In this document: one piece after another, positions 54,514-63,025 of the stretch
Layout: every line of letters begins with the position of its first letter
How positions within the stretch are numbered: position 1 is the stretch's first letter
Origin: an uncultured Bacteroidales bacterium
Lineage (GTDB): Bacteria > Bacteroidota > Bacteroidia > Bacteroidales > P3
Direction of reading: 5' to 3'
NCBI GenBank assembly: GCA_947167075.1
Contig: CAMVGR010000002.1
Span: 1-64,000 of the forward strand
DNA length: 64,000 nt
Notes under the pieces: generated by a model
Database searches by the model: none
Seen by the model: the letters and a program-made list of their open reading frames with translations, nothing else
Told to the model about the DNA's origin: nothing
Made by a program: the position numbers and the translations under genes

Positions 54514-55757
54514 ATCTCGAGGCGACCATAGCAGTACGCTACCTCTTCGGACGCAAGCAGAAATCGGTAGTGACTGTGATATCGTGGATATCGCTGATAG
54601 GCTTGCTGGTAAGCACAGCTGCCCTCATTGTGGTGCTGTCGGTGTATAACGGTATTGGAGAGATCACCAAGTCCCTCTTTGGAACGTTCGATTCCGAACT
54701 CGTTATCGAGCCTGCCAAAGGAAAGACGTTCCACCTTTCCGACTTCGATTATAAAGCGTTGCAGGAGAATCCAGATATCGTTGCAGTTTCGCAGATGGTG
54801 ACAGAGACAGCCTGGATAACTTACGGAAGCAACCAGGCCATCGTGAGGCTACGAGGGGTGGACGATAATTATGCAGCGGTCACCGGCATCGACACCTTCC
54901 TGACAGAGGGAACATACATTCTAAAAGAGACACTGGACGATGGCACCACGCTCAACTATCTGTTGGTGGGTGGTGAGATATACTACACGCTTGCTATGCG
55001 GATGCTACAGAACCATCCTGCCACCGTATTGATTCCCCGCCGTGGCACCTCACAGATGGGATTCACTATCGACCAGGCTTTCACTATCGACTATGCCTAT
55101 CCTGCCGGCTATTTCTTTATTCAGCAAGATATAGACCGACAGTATGTGATAGCTAGTATCGACATGCTGCGCCGACTGATGAACTATGCGCCCGACGAAG
55201 TCAGTGCGTTGGCACTGAAGCTGAGCCCGCAGTGCAACACAGGTCGACTAAAGAAAATGCTCAATGAGAACTTTGCCCTGCAACACGCGCAGCTGAAGGT
55301 GCTCGACCGATACGACCAGCAGCCGCTCTATTTCAAAGTGTTCCGCACCGAGCGACTGGGTATCTACCTCATCCTTTCGCTCATTGTGCTGATCTCTACT
55401 CTGTCGTTGGTTGGGTCACTCTCCCTATTGATTATCAATAAAAAAGAGGATACTAATACGCTGATGAGCCTCGGATTCACCCCCAAACGTATGCGACGAA
55501 CCTTCCGTACGGAGGGAGTGTTGATATGTGCCGTGGCAGTGGTAGCGGGTTTGATTGTCGGATTCGTGGTCTGTTGGATACAGCAACAGTTCGGTATCAT
55601 CCGGATGGGGGATGGCAACTTTGTAGTCAATGCTTTCCCTGTGGCTATGCGCCCCATCGATTTCCTAATCACATTTGTACTGGTGATGGCCATTAGCAGT
55701 GTGGCTGTGGCCCTGACAGTGGAAAGAAGCAAGAAATATGAAAATAACAATCAATAA
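54510..55757 (+). CDS. LolC/LolE-like ABC transporter permease
   Basis: 415 residues with a GTG start overlapping the rbfA stop. One N-terminal membrane helix (about 20-45, VISWISLIGLLVSTAALIVVL), a large periplasmic domain (about 50-280) and three C-terminal helices give the MacB/FtsX layout. IAVRYLFGRKQ at the start is typical of LolC/E lipoprotein-releasing permeases. The ATPase is not adjacent. It probably moves lipoproteins from the inner membrane to the LolA route. Confidence 0.88.
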   Translation: MNLEATIAVRYLFGRKQKSVVTVISWISLIGLLVSTAALIVVLSVYNGIGEITKSLFGTFDSELVIEPAKGKTFHLSDFDYKALQENPDIVAVSQMVTETAWITYGSNQAIVRLRGVDDNYAAVTGIDTFLTEGTYILKETLDDGTTLNYLLVGGEIYYTLAMRMLQNHPATVLIPRRGTSQMGFTIDQAFTIDYAYPAGYFFIQQDIDRQYVIASIDMLRRLMNYAPDEVSALALKLSPQCNTGRLKKMLNENFALQHAQLKVLDRYDQQPLYFKVFRTERLGIYLILSLIVLISTLSLVGSLSLLIINKKEDTNTLMSLGFTPKRMRRTFRTEGVLICAVAVVAGLIVGFVVCWIQQQFGIIRMGDGNFVVNAFPVAMRPIDFLITFVLVMAISSVAVALTVERSKKYENNNQ

Positions 55758-55869
55758 GCGACACATCCTCCTGATCCTGTTCTGCAGCCTGCTGCTCTGC
55801 ACAGCCTGCCGAAGCAACGACCACATGTACCGCCACAATCGGTCGCATTGCGACTGTCCTACATTTTGA
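55738..55869 (+). CDS. Small lipoprotein of 43 residues
   Basis: Begins MKITINKRHILLILFCSLLL and continues CTAC, a complete lipoprotein signal with lipobox LCTAC, giving a mature lipopeptide of only 20 residues (CRSNDHMYRHNRSHCDCPTF). The mature part has four Cys and three His, possibly a metal site. It starts 20 bp inside the permease gene and its stop overlaps the TTG start of the SprT-like gene, so it is embedded in a coupled run. It is short, but the perfect lipobox and tight packing support it. Function unknown. Confidence 0.6.
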   Translation: MKITINKRHILLILFCSLLLCTACRSNDHMYRHNRSHCDCPTF

Positions 55870-56489
55870 CCAAGCGGGAACAATACATGGCCATACTTCG
55901 CAACCACCTGCCTCCGCAGGCAGTCGGCTGGGTGTATGACTACTTGGATGACCATAAGATACACTTCCACATAACCCGACGTCGGACTAGCAAGCTTGGC
56001 GACTATCGCCGCCCCTATGCTAGCCATCCCTACCACGAAATCAGTATCAACGGCGACCTTATGCCCGATTATTTCTTCTGGGTATTCCTGCACGAGGCTG
56101 CCCATCTAGAAACATACCTGAAGTATCGTCGTGTGCAACCCCATGGCCACGAATGGCAAGAAGAGTATCGGATGCTGATAGTACGCCATATTTCCCTCTT
56201 TCCAGCAAGCGTACAACCTCTGCTGCACAGGTTGGTAAGCCGCATTCCCCTCAATCGCTCCCTTATGCGACAGATAGAAAGCCTTCTTGCCGATAAAGGC
56301 GATAGCGACAGTGGCCTGCTGCATCTTGACGACCTGCCAGCGGGCAGCCGCTTCCGTCTGTCTAACCACCCCGACCGAGAATTCATTAGCGAAGTGCGAC
56401 GCCGCACCCGCTGGCTATGTCGCGAGATTTCGACCGGACGCCATTACACCATCAGTGCCACTGCCGAGGTACAGCCCTGTATCGAGTAG
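55866..56489 (+). CDS. SprT-like zinc metallopeptidase family protein
   Basis: About 207 residues. HEAAH (H76-E77-x2-H80) is the zinc site, with a later His in HGHEWQEEYRML. KLGDYR and the N-terminal NHLPPQAVGWVYDYL match SprT-like proteins of Bacteroidota. The start is uncertain: TTG at 55866 overlaps the preceding stop (coupled), while ATG at 55887 gives 200 residues; a TTG at 55848 is also possible. SprT-like proteins act on DNA-protein crosslinks in other organisms; that role is not shown for this branch. Confidence 0.82.
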   Translation: MTKREQYMAILRNHLPPQAVGWVYDYLDDHKIHFHITRRRTSKLGDYRRPYASHPYHEISINGDLMPDYFFWVFLHEAAHLETYLKYRRVQPHGHEWQEEYRMLIVRHISLFPASVQPLLHRLVSRIPLNRSLMRQIESLLADKGDSDSGLLHLDDLPAGSRFRLSNHPDREFISEVRRRTRWLCREISTGRHYTISATAEVQPCIE

Positions 56490-56535
56490 TCGAAGTGGAT
56501 GCATCGACCGTGATGCGGACCATCGGGGTACTGCC

Positions 56536-56590
56536 ACGGACCATTCACGGTGCATGTACGGTGCATGTACGGTGCAAGTACGGATGTGAT
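56536..56590 (+). repeat. R2 repeat copy C: five tandem 11-bp units
   Basis: Units start at 56536, 56547, 56558, 56569 and 56580: ACGGACCATTC, ACGGTGCATGT twice, ACGGTGCAAGT, ACGGATGTGAT, exactly 55 bp. It lies between convergent genes (SprT-like and pyrF), just outside the pyrF terminator. Confidence 0.85.
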
Positions 56591-56606
56591 ACGTGGTAGG
56601 GGGGGT

Positions 56607-56654
56607 AAAAACAACAACCTCCGACCTGGCCATGCCTGCAGTCGGAGGTTGTTG
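56607..56654 (-). terminator. Intrinsic terminator of the amidase-gldA-pyrF operon
   Basis: Perfect 14-bp stem CAACAACCTCCGAC / GTCGGAGGTTGTTG (56612-56625 with 56641-56654) followed on the minus strand by five T, about 30 bp past the pyrF stop. Confidence 0.85.
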
Positions 56655-56682
56655 GTAATGAATCCTGTAGGGCGATGTTGAT

Positions 56683-57507
56683 CTATTTTATCCACGAGGC
56701 CATTTGCTGCTGCAGTTTCCGGGCTTCGACCGAGGCTGCTTCTGCAAAATCGTCTCCGTTTGAAGCATAGATTATGCCGCGCGACGAGTTGACCAGTAGG
56801 CCACATTCGTCGGTCAGTCCATAGCGGCACACCTCGTCGAGGCTTCCTCCCTGTGCTCCCACCCCCGGGACCAGCAAGAAACTTTGTGGCACATGTCGCC
56901 GCACATCGGTCAGCATTTCAGCTTTGGTGGCACCAACCACATACATCATATTGTCCTCGTTGCCCCACTGTTTGGAGGTGTCGAGCACACGCTGATAGAG
57001 TGGTGTGCCCTGGGCATCGGTGGTGAGTTGGAAGTCGAAGGCACCCTTGTTCGATGTAAGAGCCAGCAGGATAACCCATTTGCCTGGATACACGGTGAAT
57101 GGTTGCACCGAATCGGCACCCATATAGGGTGCCACGGTGATGGCATCGAAGTTGAAGTCACCCTTTGGATCCAGGAATGCGCGTGCATAGCGTTCCGACG
57201 TGTTTCCAATGTCGCCGCGTTTGGCATCGGCAATGGTGAAGACGGGTTTCCCTAGCGAGTGGATATAGTCCATTGTCATCTTCAGCTGACGTAGCCCCTC
57301 GATGCCAAGGGCTTCGTAGAATGCCAGGTTGGGTTTGTATGCCACGCAGCTGTCGATGGTGGCATCGATAATGGCACGGTTGAATTGGAACACCCCATCT
57401 GTCTGCTCCTGTAGGTGTGCCGGCATTTTGGCTGGGTCGGTGTCGAGACCGACGCATAGGAACGATTGTCGTTCGCGAATGAGGGATATTAATGCTTGAC
57501 GATCCAT
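56683..57507 (-). CDS. pyrF: Orotidine 5'-phosphate decarboxylase (type 2)
   Basis: 274 residues. The active-site DAKRGDIGNT (K96) and FLLVPGVGAQGG are characteristic of the long type 2 PyrF. It makes UMP, the last step of de novo pyrimidine synthesis. It is the last gene of a three-gene reverse run (amidase, ABC ATPase, pyrF) with 6 bp to its upstream neighbour, so expression is probably linked to cell-envelope genes. Confidence 0.95.
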   Translation of the reverse strand: MDRQALISLIRERQSFLCVGLDTDPAKMPAHLQEQTDGVFQFNRAIIDATIDSCVAYKPNLAFYEALGIEGLRQLKMTMDYIHSLGKPVFTIADAKRGDIGNTSERYARAFLDPKGDFNFDAITVAPYMGADSVQPFTVYPGKWVILLALTSNKGAFDFQLTTDAQGTPLYQRVLDTSKQWGNEDNMMYVVGATKAEMLTDVRRHVPQSFLLVPGVGAQGGSLDEVCRYGLTDECGLLVNSSRGIIYASNGDDFAEAASVEARKLQQQMASWIK

Positions 57508-57513
57508 ATATGG

Positions 57514-58209
57514 TTAATTCATTGTTAGTTTGTGGAATTTCTCGGTGAGCTGTCCGGCAGTGAGATGCTCCATGGATATGTCGGCCACGATGCGTCCATA
57601 GTTGATAATCACGGCACGTGTGCACATGGCTTCCACCTCCTGCATGATGTGTGTGCTGAGGAGGACGGTCTTGTTGCGACCGGCGTTGCGGATCACGCTG
57701 CGGATGAATTCGAGCTGGTTGGGGTCGAGTCCCGTGGTGGGTTCGTCGAGTATCAGCACCTTGGGGTCGTGTATCAGTGCTTGTGCCAGGCCTACACGCT
57801 GGCGATAGCCCTTGGAGAGCTGTCCGATACGCTTCTTCGATTCTGGACCCAGTCCGGTCAGTTCTATCATCTCGTCCACTCGCTTGTCGAGTGCTTTCAC
57901 TCCGCATAGCCCACCGGCAAAACGCAGATATTCGCGAACGTACATGTCGAGGTATAGGGGGTTGTGCTCGGGTAGGTATCCGATACAGCGGCGCACCTCG
58001 ATGGTGTCGTCGTAGATGCTGTGTCCGCAAATGTAGGCTTCACCATCGGTGGGAGGGATGAAGCATGTGAGGATCTTCATTAGGGTGGATTTACCAGCCC
58101 CGTTGGGGCCTAGTAGACCCACTATTTCGCCGTCGTTGACGGTGAGATCGACATGGTCGAGGGCGTGTTGCTCGCCATATAGCTTGCTGATTTGCTTTAC
58201 TTCTATCAT
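57514..58209 (-). CDS. gldA: ABC transporter ATP-binding protein, GldA-like
   Basis: 231 residues. Walker A GPNGAGKST (34-42), Q-loop GYLPEHNPLY, signature QLSKGYRQR and Walker B VLILDEPT are all intact. The YLPEHNPLYLDMYVREYL segment is typical of GldA, the ATPase partner of GldFG in Bacteroidota gliding motility, but this protein is common in non-gliding Bacteroidales where its role is unclear. gldF and gldG are not present here. It overlaps the amidase stop by 4 bp. Confidence 0.85.
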   Translation of the reverse strand: MIEVKQISKLYGEQHALDHVDLTVNDGEIVGLLGPNGAGKSTLMKILTCFIPPTDGEAYICGHSIYDDTIEVRRCIGYLPEHNPLYLDMYVREYLRFAGGLCGVKALDKRVDEMIELTGLGPESKKRIGQLSKGYRQRVGLAQALIHDPKVLILDEPTTGLDPNQLEFIRSVIRNAGRNKTVLLSTHIMQEVEAMCTRAVIINYGRIVADISMEHLTAGQLTEKFHKLTMN

Positions 58210-60026
58210 TTTCCTTTCTTTTCGATCTGAGCTGCACGTTCCATACTGATTCGTTCGCCTTTGTAGATGGCTACCACGAAAGCGTCTTTGAAGTTGGTAG
58301 AGGCTCGTATTTTGTTAAGGCGCTGTTGTGCAGCTGCACGGGTGTCGTAGTCGCCTGCAGTATATATCAGCCAGTTGCCCGAAGTGGCTATTCTGAAGTC
58401 GCTGATGCCTTGCAGGTCGGGGTCGCCGGCTTTCATCCGTTTGTTCGATGTGCAGAATTGCACTCTATACCGCACGCTGTGCCGGTCTGTGTTGTTGGCG
58501 GGTTTGGCTGCGGTTTGTTTGTTTTTTGCGGGTTGTGCCTTGTCTGCCACGGGTTGTTTATCTTGTGTGGTCTGTTTGGCCGGTGTTTTGTAGCGTGTCA
58601 CCCACGCATCCTTGAAGGGCGTGTGTGCCCTCACGTGGTCGCAGTAGGCTCCTGCCTCTTTTGCCGTGAGGAAGCGTCCGGTGGAGTATACGTAGTTGTT
58701 GTCACGTTGGAAAGTCTGGAAATCAGTGATCCCGCCGAGGGCGGCATCTCCTGGCTTGAAGAGTACGGGGTGGAGCATAAACTGTACGGTGTAGTACATC
58801 GGTGCATCGGGTTGTGCGGTGTGTTTGGGAGCCTCCAGCCCCTGTGGTGCAGGAGCGGGTTGTGGTACCTCCTTTGGGGCTTCTTTCTTCTCTTTCTTTT
58901 CTTCCTGCACTGCCGGCAATGTCACCTGTGGCAGAGGTTTCTCGGCAGGTGTCACTACCTGTTTGGGCTTCGCTTCCACTTCGTCGACTAGGGGTTTTTC
59001 TTTCGGTTTCTCTATGGGGTCTGTCTTCGCTGTAGTGGGTGCGACCTTCTTTTCGGGTGTGGCAGGTTCCGCTTTTTTCTCCGTAGGAGCTTGGGTGGCA
59101 GGCTCTTGTTGCTTTACGGGTTCCTGTGCCTTCTCTTCCACAGCGGCTATCTCCGGTTCTTTGGCGGGAGTGGGTTTGGCTTGTTCTTCTTTGCTGCCCT
59201 GTGGGGTGTACCCTTTAATGTTGTATACCGGATTGGCTATCTTATTGGTACCCTCTTCAGTGGCCTTATAGGTCATGAATGCGTTGAAGAGACAAATCGC
59301 TATCTTGGCTTGCCCTTCCTCGCTTATCATAAATGCTTCCTCGGTGGGATTGCTGATGAAACCTATCTCGGTAAGCACCGATGGACATGTGGTTTTATAC
59401 AGCACATATAGTTCTGCCTGTTTGACCCCGCGGTTGATTGTCTTAAGATTATGCTTGTATTGGGTTTGGATGGCTTGTGCTAGATTGAGACTCTTGTCGA
59501 TAAAGGCATTTTGGAACATGGCCAGCATCACGTATGTCTCTGGTGCATTGGGGTCGAAGCCACCATAGTCGGCGTTGTTCTTGTAGTCTGCTTCCAGCAG
59601 TATGTCGGCATTCTCTTTTTTGGCCACCTCTAGATTGGCCTTGCTTTCCGACAGACCCATCACGAAGGTCTCCACACCCGTAGGAGTAGATGTGGGGTGC
59701 GAGTTGGCATGAATGGAGATGAAGAGATCCGCCTTGTTGCGATTGGCGATATGGGCACGTTCGGCGAGCGAGATGTCTACGTCGGTAGTGCGGGTGTAGA
59801 TCACCTTCACACCCGGGTAGTTGTCCTCTATCAGTTTGCCGAATTTCTTGGCCACTGCCAGTGTAATGGTTTTCTCTTGGGTCTGTTTGCCTTGTGCACC
59901 AGGTTTGGCTCCACCGTGGCCAGGGTCGATCACCACGGTGCGAACGCGGTAGGCCTCCTTTTTTTGGCAAAAAACCGTCCCGCTTGTCAACAATAACACA
60001 ATAAACAGTGCTAGTATGCGTTTCAT
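58206..60026 (-). CDS. N-acetylmuramoyl-L-alanine amidase with SPOR-like repeats
   Basis: 606 residues from the ATG at 60026. Signal peptide (to about 21), then an Amidase_3 catalytic domain with zinc ligands in DPGHGG (H37), E-rich region, and ISIHANSH; TEIGFISNP near residue 220 holds the catalytic Glu. Residues 265-415 are a long Pro/Lys/Glu/Ala-rich linker. Two SPOR-like peptidoglycan-binding repeats follow (YTVQFMLHP and YRVQFCTSN, each about 80 residues, both with GI-x-DF and FKDAWV/FKDAFV). It cleaves peptide stems from glycan during cell separation, in the periplasm. Confidence 0.92.
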   Translation of the reverse strand: MKRILALFIVLLLTSGTVFCQKKEAYRVRTVVIDPGHGGAKPGAQGKQTQEKTITLAVAKKFGKLIEDNYPGVKVIYTRTTDVDISLAERAHIANRNKADLFISIHANSHPTSTPTGVETFVMGLSESKANLEVAKKENADILLEADYKNNADYGGFDPNAPETYVMLAMFQNAFIDKSLNLAQAIQTQYKHNLKTINRGVKQAELYVLYKTTCPSVLTEIGFISNPTEEAFMISEEGQAKIAICLFNAFMTYKATEEGTNKIANPVYNIKGYTPQGSKEEQAKPTPAKEPEIAAVEEKAQEPVKQQEPATQAPTEKKAEPATPEKKVAPTTAKTDPIEKPKEKPLVDEVEAKPKQVVTPAEKPLPQVTLPAVQEEKKEKKEAPKEVPQPAPAPQGLEAPKHTAQPDAPMYYTVQFMLHPVLFKPGDAALGGITDFQTFQRDNNYVYSTGRFLTAKEAGAYCDHVRAHTPFKDAWVTRYKTPAKQTTQDKQPVADKAQPAKNKQTAAKPANNTDRHSVRYRVQFCTSNKRMKAGDPDLQGISDFRIATSGNWLIYTAGDYDTRAAAQQRLNKIRASTNFKDAFVVAIYKGERISMERAAQIEKKGK

Positions 60027-60047
60027 ATACATCTTTTATTGGAAATG

Positions 60048-60055
60048 CAAAGATA
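60048..60055 (-). promoter_or_regulatory. -7 element of the amidase operon
   Basis: TATCTTTG on the minus strand, 21 bp before the amidase ATG. Confidence 0.6.
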
Positions 60056-60089
60056 CGTAATTTTTTTCATATACTGACAGAGAAATAAT

Positions 60090-62651
60090 TTGAGCAGGGG
60101 CAAATACAACATAAACAAAAGGGCTTTTTTGCTGATAGTGACACTCTTGACAGTACTGCGGACCTCGGCACAATATGAGGTGGACACCCTCATGACTGTC
60201 TCGCCAAATGCTATAGGAAGTGTGATAAAATACAAGGCTAAAGACTCGGTGGCTATGGACCTGACCACGCGACATGCTTACCTGTATTCGGAAGGCAATA
60301 TAGACTACGACAAGATGCTCCTGCAGGCAGACCACATCGAGGTGGACTTCGACCAACACACTCTCCGTGCCTATGGCAGTTCGGACACGAGTGGCAATCA
60401 ATCTGGAAAGCCTTTCTTTAAGCAGGACGAGGCCGAATACCATGCCGATAGCTTAACATTTAACTACACCACCCAAAAGGGTGTCATACAGGGTGTCATT
60501 ACTCAAGAGGGCGAGGGCTTCCTTCATGGCAACAAGGTGAAGAAGATAAGCGACTCTGTGATGTACCTCGATGGCGGCAGCTACACTACGTGTAACTATG
60601 CTCACCCTCATTTCTCTATCAATTTCACTAAGTCCAAGCTCATTACAGGCGACAAGATAGTTACCGGCCCAGCATGGCTCACCATCGAAGACATCCCCAC
60701 TCCTGTGGCTCTTCCGTTTGCTTTTTTCCCCATCACCAAGCAGCGTCAAAGTGGCATCATCATCCCTTCCTATGGATGGATGAACTACCGAGGCTACTAT
60801 CTTAAGAACGGAGGCTATTATTTTGCTCTGAACGACAATATGGACCTCACGTTGTTGGGCGAGCTCTACACCAACCTTTCGTGGGCTGCCGAGGCCAAGT
60901 CGAACTACTATCGACGCTACAAGTACAAGGGTGCTATCGAGGTCCGCTATGGTCAAACCTTCGAGGGTTTGCGGGAAGATACTGCCAATTTCAACTCCTT
61001 CAACGACTTCAAGCTCACATGGCGACACGACCAGGATGCCAAGGCAAACCCCTACTCCCGCTTCTCGGCCAATGTGAACCTGCAGAGCAGAAACTATAAC
61101 AAGAATACGACCAACAGCAACGACTACTTCAACTCAACTACCACCTCGTCTATTAGCTTCTCTACCAAGCTGGGACCATGGTTCAACCTCTCGGCGTCGG
61201 CCCGCGAATCGTTCAACGCACAAACAGGTGTGATGAACATCAAGCTACCCTCTATCTCCTTGTCCAGCATCACCTTCTACCCCCTTCGTCGGCGCAATCC
61301 TAAGGGCGGCTACAGATGGTGGGAAAACATTTCGCTCTCCTATGTGCTCAGTGCAGAAAACAATATCAGTGCACAGGACACCGACCTCTTCAAGCCCCGT
61401 ACACTCAGCCGTATGCAATACGGGGTACAGCATCAAATTCCGCTTAGCGGAAGTATAAAAGTGTTGCGGTTTTTCAACTGGACCAACTCGGTTTCTTTCA
61501 CCGAACGATGGCATTGGAGCACTATCGATCGCACCTATGATTCGCAGACTGGCCTGCTCACAACTGATACTATACAGGGCTTCCGAGCCAACCGTGAGTT
61601 CTCTTTCACCTCCGCCCTCTCTACCCGCATCTACGGCATGTTCCAGTTCAAGTTCGGCCCCCTCAAAGCCCTCCGCCATGTCATCAATCCCTCGATCTCG
61701 TTCAACTACCATCCCGACTTCGGCAAGGCAAGTCTAGGTTGGTGGAAACAGTATACCGACACCACAGGCTATGTGCACCGCTACTCCATATTCCAGAACT
61801 CGCTCTATGGCGGTCCGCCGGATGGTCGCAGTGGCAACTTGCGCGTGTCGGTAGGCAACAACTTGGAGATCAAGGTGCAAAACCCATTCGACACCACTGC
61901 AGAGTTGAAGAAAGTCACCCTCATCGAGAGCCTCAACCTCAGCATGGGTTACGACCTTGCCAAGGACTCGCTCAATCTCTCGAGCCTCAACATCAGTGGA
62001 CGTACCACCCTCTTCCGTGCCCTCACGCTCAACTACAGCGGCTCTTTCTCTCCCTACGTGATCGACACGATGGGCCGTATGCACGACAAGCTGCTGTGGA
62101 ACACCGAGCACCGCCTGTTCCGTACCGACAATTCGACCTGGAGTGCCCAGCTGTCGTACAGCCTCAATAACAATACTTTCAGCTCATCCGACAAGGATGC
62201 CAAGAGTAAAGGTCGGCCAACGACCACCCTCATCCAGACCCCCAACAACCAGTCGGTGCCTATCCTTTTGGGTGGATATGCCGATTTCTCGGTGCCTTGG
62301 AATGTGAGCCTCAGCTACACATTCTCGCATGTAGACCGATATGTGGCACGCGAGATGAATCTGCAGAGCGAGGTGATACAGAGCATCACCCTCTCGGCCA
62401 ATATGAGCCTCACCGAAAACTGGCGTTTGGCTATGAGCACAGGCTATGATATTGCCAACAAGGGTATGTCGTACACCACCGTCGACATCTATCGCGACCT
62501 TCACTGCTGGGAGATGCACTTCTCGTGGGTGCCGTTTGGCTACTATAAGAGCTGGTTTTTCCAAATCAACATCAAGGCTGATGCGCTTCGCGATGTGAAA
62601 TACGAAAAGCAGAAGTCTTATCTCGACAACGAGGGCTACTACTCCTACTAG
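60090..62651 (+). CDS. lptD: LptD-like LPS-assembly outer-membrane protein
   Basis: 853 residues. A TTG start is chosen: an in-frame stop lies 15 bp upstream and the next ATG falls after the signal peptide (NKRAFLLIVTLLTVLRTSAQ). Residues 50-210 form an OstA/LptA-like beta-jellyroll (AYLYSEGNIDYDKMLLQADHIEVDF). The rest is a large beta-barrel with the family stretch PFAFFPITKQRQSGIIIPSYG. It inserts LPS in the outer leaflet. It diverges from the amidase operon with only 63 bp between starts, so the promoters must overlap. Confidence 0.92.
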   Translation: MSRGKYNINKRAFLLIVTLLTVLRTSAQYEVDTLMTVSPNAIGSVIKYKAKDSVAMDLTTRHAYLYSEGNIDYDKMLLQADHIEVDFDQHTLRAYGSSDTSGNQSGKPFFKQDEAEYHADSLTFNYTTQKGVIQGVITQEGEGFLHGNKVKKISDSVMYLDGGSYTTCNYAHPHFSINFTKSKLITGDKIVTGPAWLTIEDIPTPVALPFAFFPITKQRQSGIIIPSYGWMNYRGYYLKNGGYYFALNDNMDLTLLGELYTNLSWAAEAKSNYYRRYKYKGAIEVRYGQTFEGLREDTANFNSFNDFKLTWRHDQDAKANPYSRFSANVNLQSRNYNKNTTNSNDYFNSTTTSSISFSTKLGPWFNLSASARESFNAQTGVMNIKLPSISLSSITFYPLRRRNPKGGYRWWENISLSYVLSAENNISAQDTDLFKPRTLSRMQYGVQHQIPLSGSIKVLRFFNWTNSVSFTERWHWSTIDRTYDSQTGLLTTDTIQGFRANREFSFTSALSTRIYGMFQFKFGPLKALRHVINPSISFNYHPDFGKASLGWWKQYTDTTGYVHRYSIFQNSLYGGPPDGRSGNLRVSVGNNLEIKVQNPFDTTAELKKVTLIESLNLSMGYDLAKDSLNLSSLNISGRTTLFRALTLNYSGSFSPYVIDTMGRMHDKLLWNTEHRLFRTDNSTWSAQLSYSLNNNTFSSSDKDAKSKGRPTTTLIQTPNNQSVPILLGGYADFSVPWNVSLSYTFSHVDRYVAREMNLQSEVIQSITLSANMSLTENWRLAMSTGYDIANKGMSYTTVDIYRDLHCWEMHFSWVPFGYYKSWFFQINIKADALRDVKYEKQKSYLDNEGYYSY

Positions 62652-62884
62652 TAGTTCTTTGCCACACAATAGCCGCCTATTTGCTTGCTTTCGTGCCACT
62701 GTTTCTCTACCTCGCCGGTCGGGGGAGGGTAGGGAATAGTGCCATCATTGTCGTGACCCTCGATAGGGTTCCGACCAGTGATATTCTCTGTGCGTGCCAA
62801 TCTGTGTGGCACTATTGTGCCGTTGGCAACCACAGTATCTCGTGTTTATTCCGAATCTTCATTTTATACACTCCCCATGCGGCT
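62648..62884 (-). pseudogene. Possible frameshifted small gene
   Basis: On the minus strand one frame reads VVANGTIVPHRL ... GRNPIEGHDNDGTIPYPPPT ... QIGGYCVAKNY up to a stop at 62648 and is open only to 62845. The neighbouring frame just upstream reads MKIRNKHEIL before its own stop. Joined by a single frameshift near 62835 they would give one continuous protein-like sequence. Codon use looks coding-like and there is no start codon better than GTG (62833) in the second frame. I recognise no family. It overlaps the lptD stop tail to tail. Confidence 0.3.
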
Positions 62885-62951
62885 CCATTCATTAACTTAA
62901 AAAACCTTAATTTACCCCTTGTAAATACCATCCCAACTCTTTGTTTTGTAA

Positions 62952-63025
62952 TAGTTTATATAGTGTTGATAAGGAGATGGGTAGGAGATGAGTAAGAGAT
63001 GGTCTGTTTTCATACTGTATTTCAG
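62952..63025 (+). repeat. R1 repeat copy 4: five 11-bp units plus weak hairpin
   Basis: Units start at 62952, 62963, 62974, 62985 and 62996; GAGATGGGTAG and GAGATGAGTAA are the best. After 8 nt lies CTGTATTTCAG (63015-63025), in which only three outer pairs form. It sits in a 670-bp gap between convergent lptD and the DUF5692 gene; the remainder, 63030-63250, shows nothing recognisable. Confidence 0.75.

Noticed and set aside
62681-62995. 104-codon plus frame after lptD
   Set aside because: Mixed low-quality composition, no ribosome-binding site, runs into R1 copy 4.
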